A stretch of 64,000 bases of DNA, from NCBI GenBank assembly GCA_041871065.1, contig CP168942.1:1118501-1182500 (forward strand), written 5' to 3'. The notes under the pieces were generated by a model. The model had not been told where the DNA came from. It made no database searches and saw only the letters and a list, made by a program, of their open reading frames with translations. Shown piece after piece: positions 8,637 to 17,081 of the stretch. Origin of the DNA: Weissella confusa (GTDB lineage: Bacteria; Bacillota; Bacilli; Lactobacillales; Lactobacillaceae). The number at the start of each line of letters is the position of its first letter. The first letter of the stretch is position 1. A program made the translations under genes and the position numbers.

Positions 8637-9578
8637 TTAACGCTTTTGCTTACCCGCGTTACGACCACCCTTTGATTCAGGGCGTGCGTTTTCACTGGCG
8701 TCATCTGTAATATCCTTACGTGCTTGTGCATCTTGTTGTGCTTGCGCAGCCTTCATCGCTTGTGCAAATGGACCAGTTGGTTCTGATTGCAACTTACCAG
8801 ACAAGGCATCGTCAACAACATCCTTAACTTCGAATGTGTCCGCAACGTGTTGACGCAAACGTGGACGCCATACGATGATGATCAACGTTTGAATGATCAT
8901 CACCAAGGCACCAACGAAGAAGTACAATGCGATACCGCCGTTGGTTACCCAAGTCATGAACAACATCATGATTGGCATAATCATCATCATTGATTGCATT
9001 TGCTTCTTTTGCTCAGCTGGTACACCTACCATTGACAAGTAAGCTTGCAAACCATAAACAACCGCTGTTGCAATGGCCAATACAGGTGATTGGTGCGCCA
9101 ACTTGATACCGAAGAAGCTGGCGTTGACCAAATCTGGTGAGTTCTTAATGGCTGCGTACAACCCCATGAACACAGGCCATTGAATGATCAAAACCGTAAA
9201 GTTCATGCCACCTAGCAATGACACACCGTTCTCACGGTAGACAGCCATCATCGCTTGAGAAGCAAGCATCTTCTCTTCTTGCGTTTGGGCGTTCTTTTGC
9301 GCTTCTTGAATCTTTGTCATTTGTGGTTGCAACAAACGCATCTTTTCTTGTTGAATCGTTGCAGCGCGTTGTTGGTGCACCATAAATGGCAACAAAACCA
9401 AACGCACAACGAACGTCAAGATGATGATTGACCAACCAACTGCATTGGCACCACCAATCCAGTTTTCAGACATGTGCATGAAATTAGTCAATGGGCCTTC
9501 AAGGAAGTAACCGTGCCCCGTCACAAACAAAATGACCAACAGAATCAACAAAATTGGCGTTAAGCCTTTAATCTTCAT
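8637..9578 (-). CDS. yidC: Membrane protein insertase YidC/Oxa1 (second-type paralogue)
   Basis: 313 residues. It inserts and folds membrane proteins alone or with Sec. Five hydrophobic segments in the Oxa1 order, with the conserved Arg in the first core helix (TFVVRLVLLPFMVHQQ) and a cytoplasmic coiled region (QEKMRLLQPQMTKIQE). The long polar C-tail is Gln/Ala/Lys-rich and ends GGRNAGKQKR. Unlike many Gram-positive YidC proteins, the N-terminus has no lipobox cysteine (VTGHGYF where VLSGC is usual). No jag gene is adjacent, so this is likely the second YidC. Confidence 0.92.
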   Translation of the reverse strand: MKIKGLTPILLILLVILFVTGHGYFLEGPLTNFMHMSENWIGGANAVGWSIIILTFVVRLVLLPFMVHQQRAATIQQEKMRLLQPQMTKIQEAQKNAQTQEEKMLASQAMMAVYRENGVSLLGGMNFTVLIIQWPVFMGLYAAIKNSPDLVNASFFGIKLAHQSPVLAIATAVVYGLQAYLSMVGVPAEQKKQMQSMMMIMPIMMLFMTWVTNGGIALYFFVGALVMIIQTLIIIVWRPRLRQHVADTFEVKDVVDDALSGKLQSEPTGPFAQAMKAAQAQQDAQARKDITDDASENARPESKGGRNAGKQKR

Positions 9579-9618
9579 GGAAATAACATCCTTATCTATC
9601 TCTTTTTTTAACGTATCT

Positions 9619-9646
9619 ATTATAGCACACGGTTATTCTTTGCGAA
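9619..9646 (-). promoter_or_regulatory. Promoter of yidC
   Basis: TTCGCA, 16 bases, TATAAT with an extended -10 TGC just before it, on the minus strand. Confidence 0.6.
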
Positions 9647-9656
9647 CTTACTTTAC

Positions 9657-9689
9657 AAAAAAAACAACCATCAAAAACTTGATGGTTGT
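9657..9689 (-). terminator. Terminator of tRNA-Gly
   Basis: Hairpin ACAACCATCAA/TTGATGGTTGT followed by eight T on the minus strand. Confidence 0.85.
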
Positions 9690-9696
9690 TTTAGTA

Positions 9697-9768
9697 AGCG
9701 GACGACGGGAATCGAACCCGCATTCCCAGCTTGGAAGGCTGGAGCACTAGCCATTGTACTACATCCGC
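9697..9768 (-). tRNA. tRNA-Gly(UCC)
   Basis: 72 nt reading on the minus strand from GCGGATG. The acceptor stem pairs GCGGATG with CGTCCGC. The anticodon arm is CCAGC-CTTCCAA-GCTGG with anticodon TCC, and the T arm carries GGTTCGATTCC. The 3-prime CCA is not encoded. It stands alone, with its own terminator. Confidence 0.95.
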
Positions 9769-9834
9769 ATATTTAACTACGTTGCCTCAACAACATAGTT
9801 AATAATACAGGTAAAACGTTGTAACGTCAACCCT

Positions 9835-10215
9835 TTATTTCATCATTAAACTGACAAAACGATACTTTTCTGCGCGGTTATCGCTTAAAAATGTATTCAA
9901 ATCCTTGAAATCAGCGAATATCTGCGTAATGTAGTTATCTTTGCGACTTGCTGGCATGACGCCGTACCATTGGAGATCAGTCATCTTGTCATAACGAGTA
10001 TTGTCCATAAAAATACCGGTCACTGGGACAACGGAAAATGAAAAATCAGGGTATTGCGTTGCTGTTCGATGAGCAATGCCTTCCGCGTCAGATTCGGTTG
10101 TTGCAGCCGTTAATAACGTATCGACATCTTCGCCGACCATACGAACGGCATACCAACTATGCTCGTCACTCGTCAACTCATCAATAGGTTGATAGTCTTC
10201 TTCATCTGGCAACAT
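9835..10215 (-). CDS. Hypothetical protein, 126 residues
   Basis: Not recognised. A soluble, acidic protein starting MLPDEEDYQPIDEL with no signal peptide or membrane segment. It sits 19 bases downstream of the tautomerase gene and is probably cotranscribed with it. The start codon at 10215 follows GGAG at a normal distance. Confidence 0.65.
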   Translation of the reverse strand: MLPDEEDYQPIDELTSDEHSWYAVRMVGEDVDTLLTAATTESDAEGIAHRTATQYPDFSFSVVPVTGIFMDNTRYDKMTDLQWYGVMPASRKDNYITQIFADFKDLNTFLSDNRAEKYRFVSLMMK

Positions 10216-10234
10216 CAGGTTTACTCCTTTCTGA

Positions 10235-10624
10235 TTACAACTTACCAGTCAAGAACTGTGCTTCACCGTAACCAAAGCTCCAGTCCTCATCGGTATTAAC
10301 AACTAGGTTAATCATCACATCTTCTTTGCGAAGACCGGTCTTATCGTGCAACTCCGAAACTAGGTTGTTATAGAAGTTAACCTTTTGTTCCGTTGTGCGC
10401 GGACGAGTCACCAAACTGAAAACAAGCACCTTATCCGTGCGTTCGATTCCTAGACCAGTGTCCAAAATTTGCATCTCGTAAGGCTCGTGTTGCGTCACGA
10501 TTTGGTAACGATCACCATCTGGTGCGCCAAATGCAGCGAGCATCACTTCATATGAAATGTCCAAAATTTGCTTGATTTCTTCAGGCGTACGCCCCTTAAT
10601 CATATCGATATTCATCTTTGGCAT
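10235..10624 (-). CDS. Tautomerase-superfamily protein (4-oxalocrotonate tautomerase-like)
   Basis: 129 residues. The initiator Met is followed by Pro2, the catalytic proline exposed after Met removal in this superfamily (MPKMNIDMIKGRT). Its length of about 130 residues fits the tautomerase group in which two beta-alpha-beta units are fused. The motif region YNNLVSELHDKTGL-RKEDVMINLV is family-like. The substrate is unknown. Confidence 0.75.
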   Translation of the reverse strand: MPKMNIDMIKGRTPEEIKQILDISYEVMLAAFGAPDGDRYQIVTQHEPYEMQILDTGLGIERTDKVLVFSLVTRPRTTEQKVNFYNNLVSELHDKTGLRKEDVMINLVVNTDEDWSFGYGEAQFLTGKL

Positions 10625-10680
10625 ATTACTTGCCTCCTTAGTTGTAATATAGGTTACTCCCGCGTTTGAATTTGAGCAAG

Positions 10681-10710
10681 AAAAAACGTGCCTTTGCAGA
10701 CACGTTTTTT
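10681..10710 (-). terminator. Terminator of the YjeM-like transporter gene
   Basis: Hairpin AAAAAACGTG(T)/CACGTTTTTT, T-tailed on both strands. Confidence 0.85.
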
Positions 10711-10719
10711 AAATCATTA

Positions 10720-12204
10720 TTATAACTTACCGTGCTTCTTCTCACCCAACGTGAACAATACCCACGCTAGCACACCGAAGAAAATCGGACCGACAACCGT
10801 CCAAATACCGCTGAACCAATCTCCCGTTTGGAATGGAGAGATAATCGTCAACAAGATTGAAACAATCGTCAAAGCTTCAACAAGGATTGTGATAATCCAA
10901 GTAATTGTTGGGTTCTTGTAGAAGACGAATGGACGCTCAACGTCGTTCAAACGCTTAAACAATGGGAACGCAGCAACCAAGAAGACGTAAGGCAACGTTG
11001 ATGATACATTACCCATGTTCGTCAAAACAAGGTATAGTTGCTCAGCACTCTTACCACCAAATGAAATCAAGATAACCAAAACTGAGACCAAGATGGCTTG
11101 TGACCAAACGGCAACAGCAGGCACGTCATGTTCATTCAAAGCAATGAACTTCTTTGGCCAAACTTCCTTTGGTGATCCCAAAATGAATGACTTCAATGGT
11201 GCATATGTCAAAACAAAGAATGATCCAACATAAGCGAAGAACATTGAAATACCAGCGAATCGGGCGAAAATTGAACCCAAAATCAAGCCGGCGCTGTGAG
11301 TCATACCGAAGGCATCACCCAATTGCACCCCAAGGTTGTTCATCAACACATACGTGATGTTTCCAAGGTTAGCTGACTTATCAGCTGACAATGATGTCCA
11401 GTTGGTTGACGCACCCCAAAGCAAAATTGAGATAGCGTAGCCCAAACCAATAATGGTTGTGGCAATCAAAGCGGCCTTTGGATACGTCTTTTCAGCGTTA
11501 TCAACGTCTTCCATGATACCGCCCATTTGTTCCAAACCAGCGTAAGCAAAGATAGCATACAACGCGAATGAAATCATTTGACCAATCGTTTGATAATCAG
11601 GGCTACCTGAGATAAAGAATGATCGCAACTTCAATGGCTCAGCGAAGTGACCACCGTGACCAATCAACACCGCGATTGAAGCCAACAATAGAATGACGTT
11701 CAACGCCATAACGAACATACCACCCAAAGCAGAAATTCGTGAGATTGACTTAACACCACGGGTTACAAAGTATGCAACAACCAAGATGAACAAAACGGCC
11801 AAAACACCAACCGTTTGACCACCGTTCAAACCGAACAATGACCATGTTGTTGTCATATCTTTACCGAAAATCAAAGTTGAGAGCGGAATCCACACCTTTT
11901 GTGAAACGGAAATCATCCAAATCACCCATGATGCCAATCCGATGAAAGTTGCAATAAAAGCAACCTTCTTACCCAATGAACGCTCCATCCATGAGTAAAT
12001 ACCACCCTTAGCGTCCTTAAATGATGCACCGAATTCGGCATACATCATTGAAGTTGGTAGGAAGAACAACAAGGCACCCAAAACATACCAAATAATTGCT
12101 GCATAACCCATACGCTCAAAGGCCACAGGCCCATTGGCGAAACCAAAAATGGTGGTAAACATCATCATGATTAACGCGCCAAGACCGATTTTCTTCTTAT
12201 CCAT
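10720..12204 (-). CDS. yjeM: APC-family amino acid transporter, YjeM-type (glutamate/GABA family)
   Basis: 494 residues with about 12 to 13 membrane helices. It starts with the APC signature MMMFTTIFGFANGP and has AGLEQMGGIMEDVDNAEKTYPKA in the middle, the conserved loop of APC permeases. It resembles the YjeM branch of the glutamate/gamma-aminobutyrate exchanger family; the true substrate cannot be told from sequence. It is divergent from the Spx-like gene across a 256-bp intergenic region with no other gene. Confidence 0.82.
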   Translation of the reverse strand: MDKKKIGLGALIMMMFTTIFGFANGPVAFERMGYAAIIWYVLGALLFFLPTSMMYAEFGASFKDAKGGIYSWMERSLGKKVAFIATFIGLASWVIWMISVSQKVWIPLSTLIFGKDMTTTWSLFGLNGGQTVGVLAVLFILVVAYFVTRGVKSISRISALGGMFVMALNVILLLASIAVLIGHGGHFAEPLKLRSFFISGSPDYQTIGQMISFALYAIFAYAGLEQMGGIMEDVDNAEKTYPKAALIATTIIGLGYAISILLWGASTNWTSLSADKSANLGNITYVLMNNLGVQLGDAFGMTHSAGLILGSIFARFAGISMFFAYVGSFFVLTYAPLKSFILGSPKEVWPKKFIALNEHDVPAVAVWSQAILVSVLVILISFGGKSAEQLYLVLTNMGNVSSTLPYVFLVAAFPLFKRLNDVERPFVFYKNPTITWIITILVEALTIVSILLTIISPFQTGDWFSGIWTVVGPIFFGVLAWVLFTLGEKKHGKL

Positions 12205-12397
12205 AAGAATAACCCCTTGAAAAATTCATATTTAATTTACGAAAATATCATAAATATACATGCAACTAGTTTACGCTTGTTTAAGGCACGTGGCAATTCA
12301 ATGGCCTAAATCAAACCGTTTTCTAACCTGATTAAAACCCAATTCTCACATTGTCACCAATGAAACATTAAGATGACATCAAAAGCCTTATAAAGAC

Positions 12398-12426
12398 TTG
12401 ACTGTTTTTTATATGTGTGAAAATAG
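12398..12426 (+). promoter_or_regulatory. Possible promoter of the Spx-like gene
   Basis: TTGACT, 17 bases, AAATAG. The -35 is good and the -10 weak, preceded by TGTGTG. Confidence 0.45.
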
Positions 12427-12460
12427 AAACATTAGTAAAAGATTGAATTGAGGGAATTTC

Positions 12461-12889
12461 ATGGCTGTCACGGTTTATTCATTTTCTCACCGCACTTCAG
12501 CGTTGAATGCGTTGAAGTCAGTCGAGAGCTTTTTCGAACGTAACAACTTAGACTACGAGCTAGTACAGTTGAAGGACTCATCATCCCTCCCTGTTTCAGT
12601 GCCAACGATGCGTGCAATTTGCGCAGCTGAGGATCCTGAAGCAACCATTTTCAAGAATCCACGCGGTATGTCAATTGACGATTGGACAATCAATGATGTC
12701 ATTGCAAGTCCAAACAAGTCTTTGAAGTCACCTCTAACAGTTGAGACCAACGAAGCTGGCGAGGTTGTCCATGTTATGGCTGGTATTAATGAAGATATGT
12801 TGGGATTGTTTATTCCACGCGATCGTCGTAAGAACGAGTTGCAAGCTCTTTTGCAACGTTCTGCTGAGTTGGACGAAGAAGAAAATTAA
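12461..12889 (+). CDS. Spx/ArsC-family protein lacking the CXXC redox switch
   Basis: 142 residues. The C-terminal part GINEDMLGLFIPRDRRKNEL lines up with the Spx stretch GYNEDEIRRFLPRKVR, and the N-terminus MAVTVYSFSHRTS aligns with MVTLYTSPSCTSC, supporting Spx-family membership. Both switch cysteines are replaced (His10 and Ser13). The only Cys lies in the AICAAEDP segment, outside the canonical site. Spx proteins bind the RNA polymerase alpha C-terminal domain and redirect transcription under thiol stress. Without CXXC this one may act constitutively or as a modulator. Preceded by GAGGG; the only plus-strand gene in the first 59 kb. Confidence 0.75.
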   Translation: MAVTVYSFSHRTSALNALKSVESFFERNNLDYELVQLKDSSSLPVSVPTMRAICAAEDPEATIFKNPRGMSIDDWTINDVIASPNKSLKSPLTVETNEAGEVVHVMAGINEDMLGLFIPRDRRKNELQALLQRSAELDEEEN

Positions 12890-12898
12890 TTCAAAGAA

Positions 12899-12935
12899 AA
12901 AGACGAGTTCGTATAAAGCGAACTCGTCTTTTTTC
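12899..12935 (+). terminator. Terminator of the Spx-like gene (bidirectional)
   Basis: Hairpin GACGAGTTCG-loop-CGAACTCGTC with TTTTTT; the opposite strand also has a T run, so it probably also ends the nucleoid-associated protein gene. Confidence 0.88.
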
Positions 12936-12945
12936 GTATCCATGG

Positions 12946-13947
12946 TTAAGAATTAAACTTATTGACGATTGACTCGATGTCTTTAATCACAAGTGACATC
13001 GTGCCATCTGGGTTATTCACAAATTCAACCTTGCTGCGGTCTTGGTAAATATCCATCGGAATCGCAATCTCGATACCAGAGTCCAACTTAAAACGTTGGA
13101 GCCGGTATTTCTTCTCGACACGCTCAACGTTAGGCACGTCGATTTCAGTATCAAGCTCCTTGTCCGCAATCACTTCGTTATACGCCTGTTTGGCTGAAAT
13201 ATTACCTTTGAAAACAGCTTCTGCGATATCAGCAGTATTGATTTGACCACCATCTGAGACTGACTCAAAAATGGCACTTTGTGTTGCTGCCATCGCTTCG
13301 TGTTCAGGCACGTCAAATTTATCAGCAACGGTCTTAACCGCGCGCTTAATTGTCTTGATATTATCCTTGGTAGACTCTTCTGGCTTAATCTCCAAGAAAC
13401 GCTCTGAGAAGTAATTGATGCGGTGTCCATCAATTAAATATTGCTTCTCGACTAGCATATAAGCGCCAGTCATCAAATTAACAATGATTCCCTCATCAGC
13501 CTTTTGATTTGCACCTGGCAACACAGCTTGATTCAAGACCAAGTTGTTCACCAATTGATCATCGCGATAATCCACAATGTGTGCATAGCGTGGTGCAAAG
13601 TTTAGCTTGATCAATCCAAAGAAATCATCTGTTCCCTCTGCAAACTCAAAGCTCAACAAATCGCCTGCTGGCACCGCCTCACTAGCAGCGATTGTGTCAA
13701 ACAGTTTTTCGGCTAGTTGGGTTGTCTTTTCAGCAAACGATAACCCATTATTGTCGTCGATGGTCTGAGCCAAGTAATCTTCACCTGTTAACGTGCCAGG
13801 CTTAAAGTCGCCGGTTTGAAACTTCATAATAATCTTCTCTAGATAATCATGGAGTCCTGGTTGGGTCAAATCAATTTCAGCTTGAGATGCAATTAGATTG
13901 CCTGCATCTTTATCCAAAATGTGCAAAATAACGTGTTTTAAAATCAT
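12946..13947 (-). CDS. Nucleoid-associated protein (NdpA/YejK family)
   Basis: 333 residues, soluble. The beginning MILKHVILHILDKD and the overall organisation match the 37-kDa nucleoid-associated protein family. The DNA-binding role is known for the enterobacterial members; it is inferred here. Single gene between terminators. Confidence 0.8.
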   Translation of the reverse strand: MILKHVILHILDKDAGNLIASQAEIDLTQPGLHDYLEKIIMKFQTGDFKPGTLTGEDYLAQTIDDNNGLSFAEKTTQLAEKLFDTIAASEAVPAGDLLSFEFAEGTDDFFGLIKLNFAPRYAHIVDYRDDQLVNNLVLNQAVLPGANQKADEGIIVNLMTGAYMLVEKQYLIDGHRINYFSERFLEIKPEESTKDNIKTIKRAVKTVADKFDVPEHEAMAATQSAIFESVSDGGQINTADIAEAVFKGNISAKQAYNEVIADKELDTEIDVPNVERVEKKYRLQRFKLDSGIEIAIPMDIYQDRSKVEFVNNPDGTMSLVIKDIESIVNKFNS

Positions 13948-13971
13948 AATCTTTATCTCTCGTTTTATATA

Positions 13972-14010
13972 TTAAAAAAGTTGTGGCCAACTGAATTGGC
14001 CACAACTTTT
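13972..14010 (-). terminator. Terminator of the ArlRS-like operon
   Basis: Hairpin AAAAGTTGTGGCCAA/TTGGCCACAACTTTT, near-perfect and T-tailed. Confidence 0.88.
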
Positions 14011-14016
14011 AGTGTA

Positions 14017-15486
14017 CTATTTTTCTGGCTTAATAGGCAATGTAATTCGGAAGATTGATCCTTGTCCAATGGCGGATTCTAGTTCAATCTTACCGCCATA
14101 ACCCTCGACTAGCTTTTGGGCAATACTCAAACCGAGACCATTACCACCTTGCTTACGAGAACGTGCCTTATCGACGCGATAGAAGCGGTCGAAGACACGC
14201 GCAGCATCTTCTGGTGAAATACCTTCACCAAAGTCTTGCACGGCCAGTTGTACGAAGTTACCTGAACGTGACGCAGCAAAATGAATCTCCTTACGGTCTT
14301 GGCTGTACTTCACAGCGTTATCCGACAAGATAATTAAAATTTGCTCCAAGTGATCACGATTCATATTAACAATCGTTGGTCCCTTCAAGTCATCATCCAA
14401 GCCAAATGTGAAGTCTGGGTGAATCATCTTGAAGTTCGTGTAAATGGCATTAATCATGTCCTTTACGTCCGTATCACCATCACGGAATGTCAATTCGACT
14501 TGATCAGCACGCGTCAAATCAAGCATTTCAGAAACTAAGCCTTCCATACGACGCATTTCTTGTAATGATGCCTCAATTGACTCAGCCAAGATCTTAGGAT
14601 CATCCTTACCCCAACGATTCAATAACTCCATGTGGCCCTTAACAATAGCCACTGGCGTACGCAATTCGTGCGAAACATCTTCAACGAATTGGTGTTGTTG
14701 CAAAATGAAACGTTGCATACGATCCAGCATGTCGTTCAACAAATCTGACAAGTCCGTTAATTCATCAGGACGACGGTCTTCATGTTGGACACGAGCTTGT
14801 GATTGTGGGTCGGCTTGCATTTCGTCAACAACCTTTTTGATGTTGTTGACTGGACGAAGTAGGTAATCTGATAGCCAGTAGCCCCACAATGCCAACAAGA
14901 ACAAGCCCAGACCAATCAAAATCATGATGATCAGGTACACACGGTTAAAAGTTTTATGATAAGACGTCAGATGATTTTCAATCACGACATAACCAATCAG
15001 GTGGTTATTCGAGTTGCGCAATTCCTGACGACCGACCAACACAGAACTCCCATTAACACGTTCCGTTTTCACACTCAGATCGGAAACGCGTTGGAATGGC
15101 ACACCAGCACCACCAATCGGATAAACCTGGCGACCATTTGTGTTATAAACCATCACAGTGTAATCCTGACGCGTGATTTGTTGCATAACCGGGTCGTTAA
15201 CAACCTTGTTCAGGTCATTTGACTTTGGTCGCAACATGGCATCAACATCAGCTGGTGATAACTTCTTTTCATCTAGATTTTGCAGACGCGTTGTGACGAC
15301 CTGTAGTGATGTCGCCACTTGTTGACGCTCGGTTTTCAGCATTTGTGATGAAAAAGCCTGCACAACAAACCAAGCAAAGATTATAAATATCAAAAAAACA
15401 CCGGCTGCGGAACCAAGTGCCCACTTCCATTTAAGTGAGAGTCCCTTGCGTTGCGGTGTTTCAGTGATAATGGATGCATTGTCCAT
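14017..15486 (-). CDS. Sensor histidine kinase, ArlS/CiaH-like
   Basis: 489 residues. Membrane helices at about 24-46 and 178-200 flank an extracytoplasmic sensor domain of about 130 residues. HAMP linker, then the H-box FVEDVSHELRTPVAIVKGH (phosphoacceptor His), N-box (ILSDNAVKYSQD), and G boxes (DFGEGI, GGNGLGLSIAQKL) follow. Fifteen bases downstream of its response regulator gene. The domain plan resembles ArlS; the signal is not known. Confidence 0.85.
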   Translation of the reverse strand: MDNASIITETPQRKGLSLKWKWALGSAAGVFLIFIIFAWFVVQAFSSQMLKTERQQVATSLQVVTTRLQNLDEKKLSPADVDAMLRPKSNDLNKVVNDPVMQQITRQDYTVMVYNTNGRQVYPIGGAGVPFQRVSDLSVKTERVNGSSVLVGRQELRNSNNHLIGYVVIENHLTSYHKTFNRVYLIIMILIGLGLFLLALWGYWLSDYLLRPVNNIKKVVDEMQADPQSQARVQHEDRRPDELTDLSDLLNDMLDRMQRFILQQHQFVEDVSHELRTPVAIVKGHMELLNRWGKDDPKILAESIEASLQEMRRMEGLVSEMLDLTRADQVELTFRDGDTDVKDMINAIYTNFKMIHPDFTFGLDDDLKGPTIVNMNRDHLEQILIILSDNAVKYSQDRKEIHFAASRSGNFVQLAVQDFGEGISPEDAARVFDRFYRVDKARSRKQGGNGLGLSIAQKLVEGYGGKIELESAIGQGSIFRITLPIKPEK

Positions 15487-15501
15487 TAGTCGCCCCCAAA
15501 A

Positions 15502-16191
15502 TTACTGACGCATAACGTATCCAGTACCGCGAACGGTTTGGATGTATGATGCGCGTGAGTCTGGTTGATCAATCTTATTACGTAAGTAACGAATATAAAC
15601 ATCGACAACATTGGTTTCGATTTGTGAGTCGTAACCCCAAACCTTCTTCAATAGTTCCTCACGAGATTGGACAACGTTAATGTTTTCCATCAAGATCAAC
15701 AACAATTCGTACTCACGCTTCGTCAAATTAATGATTTCATTACCACGGCGGGCAATTCGGTTTTCCTTTTCAACCGTCAAGTCACGGTAACGGACAACAC
15801 TTTGGTGCGTGCTGTGCTCTTCGGTTTCGATATTAATACGACGCAACAAAGCACGGACACGGGCCAACAATTCTTCAATGGCAAATGGCTTTACCACGTA
15901 ATCATCAGCCCCGTAATCTAGCCCTGAAACACGATCAATAACCGAATCACGAGCCGTCATCATGATGATTGGTGTGTTCTTAACTTCGCGCAAACGACGT
16001 GCCACTTCCAACCCACTTAGTTCTGGCAACATCAAGTCCAACAAAATCAAATCGTAATCGTTGTCCAATGCAGCTTGTAATCCACCACGACCGTTGTCTT
16101 CTACGTGCGTTTCATAACCTTCGTGTTGCAACTCTAGTTCAACAAAACGCGCCAAATTTACTTCATCTTCAATAACAAGGACACTACTCAT
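15502..16191 (-). CDS. OmpR-family response regulator, ArlR-like
   Basis: 229 residues. The receiver domain has the phosphoacceptor Asp in LILLDLMLPE, the conserved Thr/Lys in MMTARD and DYVVKPF, and a C-terminal winged helix (VDVYIRYLRNKI...IQTVRGTGYVM). Cotranscribed with the kinase gene downstream. The regulon cannot be read from this window. Confidence 0.88.
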   Translation of the reverse strand: MSSVLVIEDEVNLARFVELELQHEGYETHVEDNGRGGLQAALDNDYDLILLDLMLPELSGLEVARRLREVKNTPIIMMTARDSVIDRVSGLDYGADDYVVKPFAIEELLARVRALLRRINIETEEHSTHQSVVRYRDLTVEKENRIARRGNEIINLTKREYELLLILMENINVVQSREELLKKVWGYDSQIETNVVDVYIRYLRNKIDQPDSRASYIQTVRGTGYVMRQ

Positions 16192-16307
16192 GTGCGATAC
16201 CTCATCTTACTTTCTACAGGATACGGTCACTCCCCTGAAGTCATGACATATTAAAATTAGCATAACATGGTTTTCTAATAATTCCTAGTCTTTTGCCATT
16301 CTGACGG

Positions 16308-17081
16308 CTATTTGGACTCTGAAGGTGTATTAGATTTCCGGTTATGTTGATAAACAAAAATTGCTAATGTGATTGGCAGCACCAAAATGACACCTAAAAT
16401 GGCATACAACAAGGATAGCATTGACGACGTGAATAATTTCGCATTCATGATTTCGCCAATCGTGTAATGCAACTTGCCAAACCAAATCGCCAAGCTCAAA
16501 AAGTCGGCCATAAAGCCAAACAAGACGGTATTAACAGCCGTTCCGATAATTTGTTGACCTAGCTTTTGACCGGCACCAATTAACTGGCTGGTCTTCATAT
16601 CCGGTTGATCATGACGCAATTCACCTACGCCAGCGGCAATCGCAATCGCTGCTTCGGCAATTGCCCCAAGTGTGGCAAGCAAAGCAGCCACAATCCCTAG
16701 TGTGACGAAATTAACATTAATGCCTAATGATAATCCTTCGAGTTCTTCTGAGTTTTCTTCAGCGAACCCTTGCGCCATTGCCAGATGCTCTGCCGGCAGA
16801 ATTAGCAAAATCAAAGCAATCATGACAATAAAACTTGCAATCAAGGCGATTGACGTTGTTTCTTCATCAGCACCAGCACTCAGGATGGTGATTGTTAACA
16901 AAAAGGCACCACCCACAAGCAAAACAGCCATGGCGTTGAATTGGAAGTTAATCAGCATAATCATGACAATCATAATACCGAAATTAACCCACAAACTGGC
17001 AAAAGCACCAATGCCTTTACCGCCACCAATCGCGACCATTAAGACAAGTAAAATAATGGCTAAAATCATGGTTACTGTCAT
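16308..17081 (-). CDS. YibE/F-family membrane protein, second gene of a pair
   Basis: 257 residues with about seven hydrophobic segments and no large soluble domain. Its stretch GAIAEAAIAIAAGVGEL resembles the conserved loop of the partner protein (GAVMDEATDMIATLFSLE). It overlaps the upstream YibE/F gene by four bases (ATGA type), so the two are translationally coupled. The family has no established function. Confidence 0.75.
   Translation of the reverse strand: MTVTMILAIILLVLMVAIGGGKGIGAFASLWVNFGIMIVMIMLINFQFNAMAVLLVGGAFLLTITILSAGADEETTSIALIASFIVMIALILLILPAEHLAMAQGFAEENSEELEGLSLGINVNFVTLGIVAALLATLGAIAEAAIAIAAGVGELRHDQPDMKTSQLIGAGQKLGQQIIGTAVNTVLFGFMADFLSLAIWFGKLHYTIGEIMNAKLFTSSMLSLLYAILGVILVLPITLAIFVYQHNRKSNTPSESK

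Noticed and set aside
9697-9768. tRNA-Gly as an integration site for a mobile element
   Set aside because: No integrase, no direct repeat of the tRNA 3-prime end, and the flanks are ordinary chromosomal genes.
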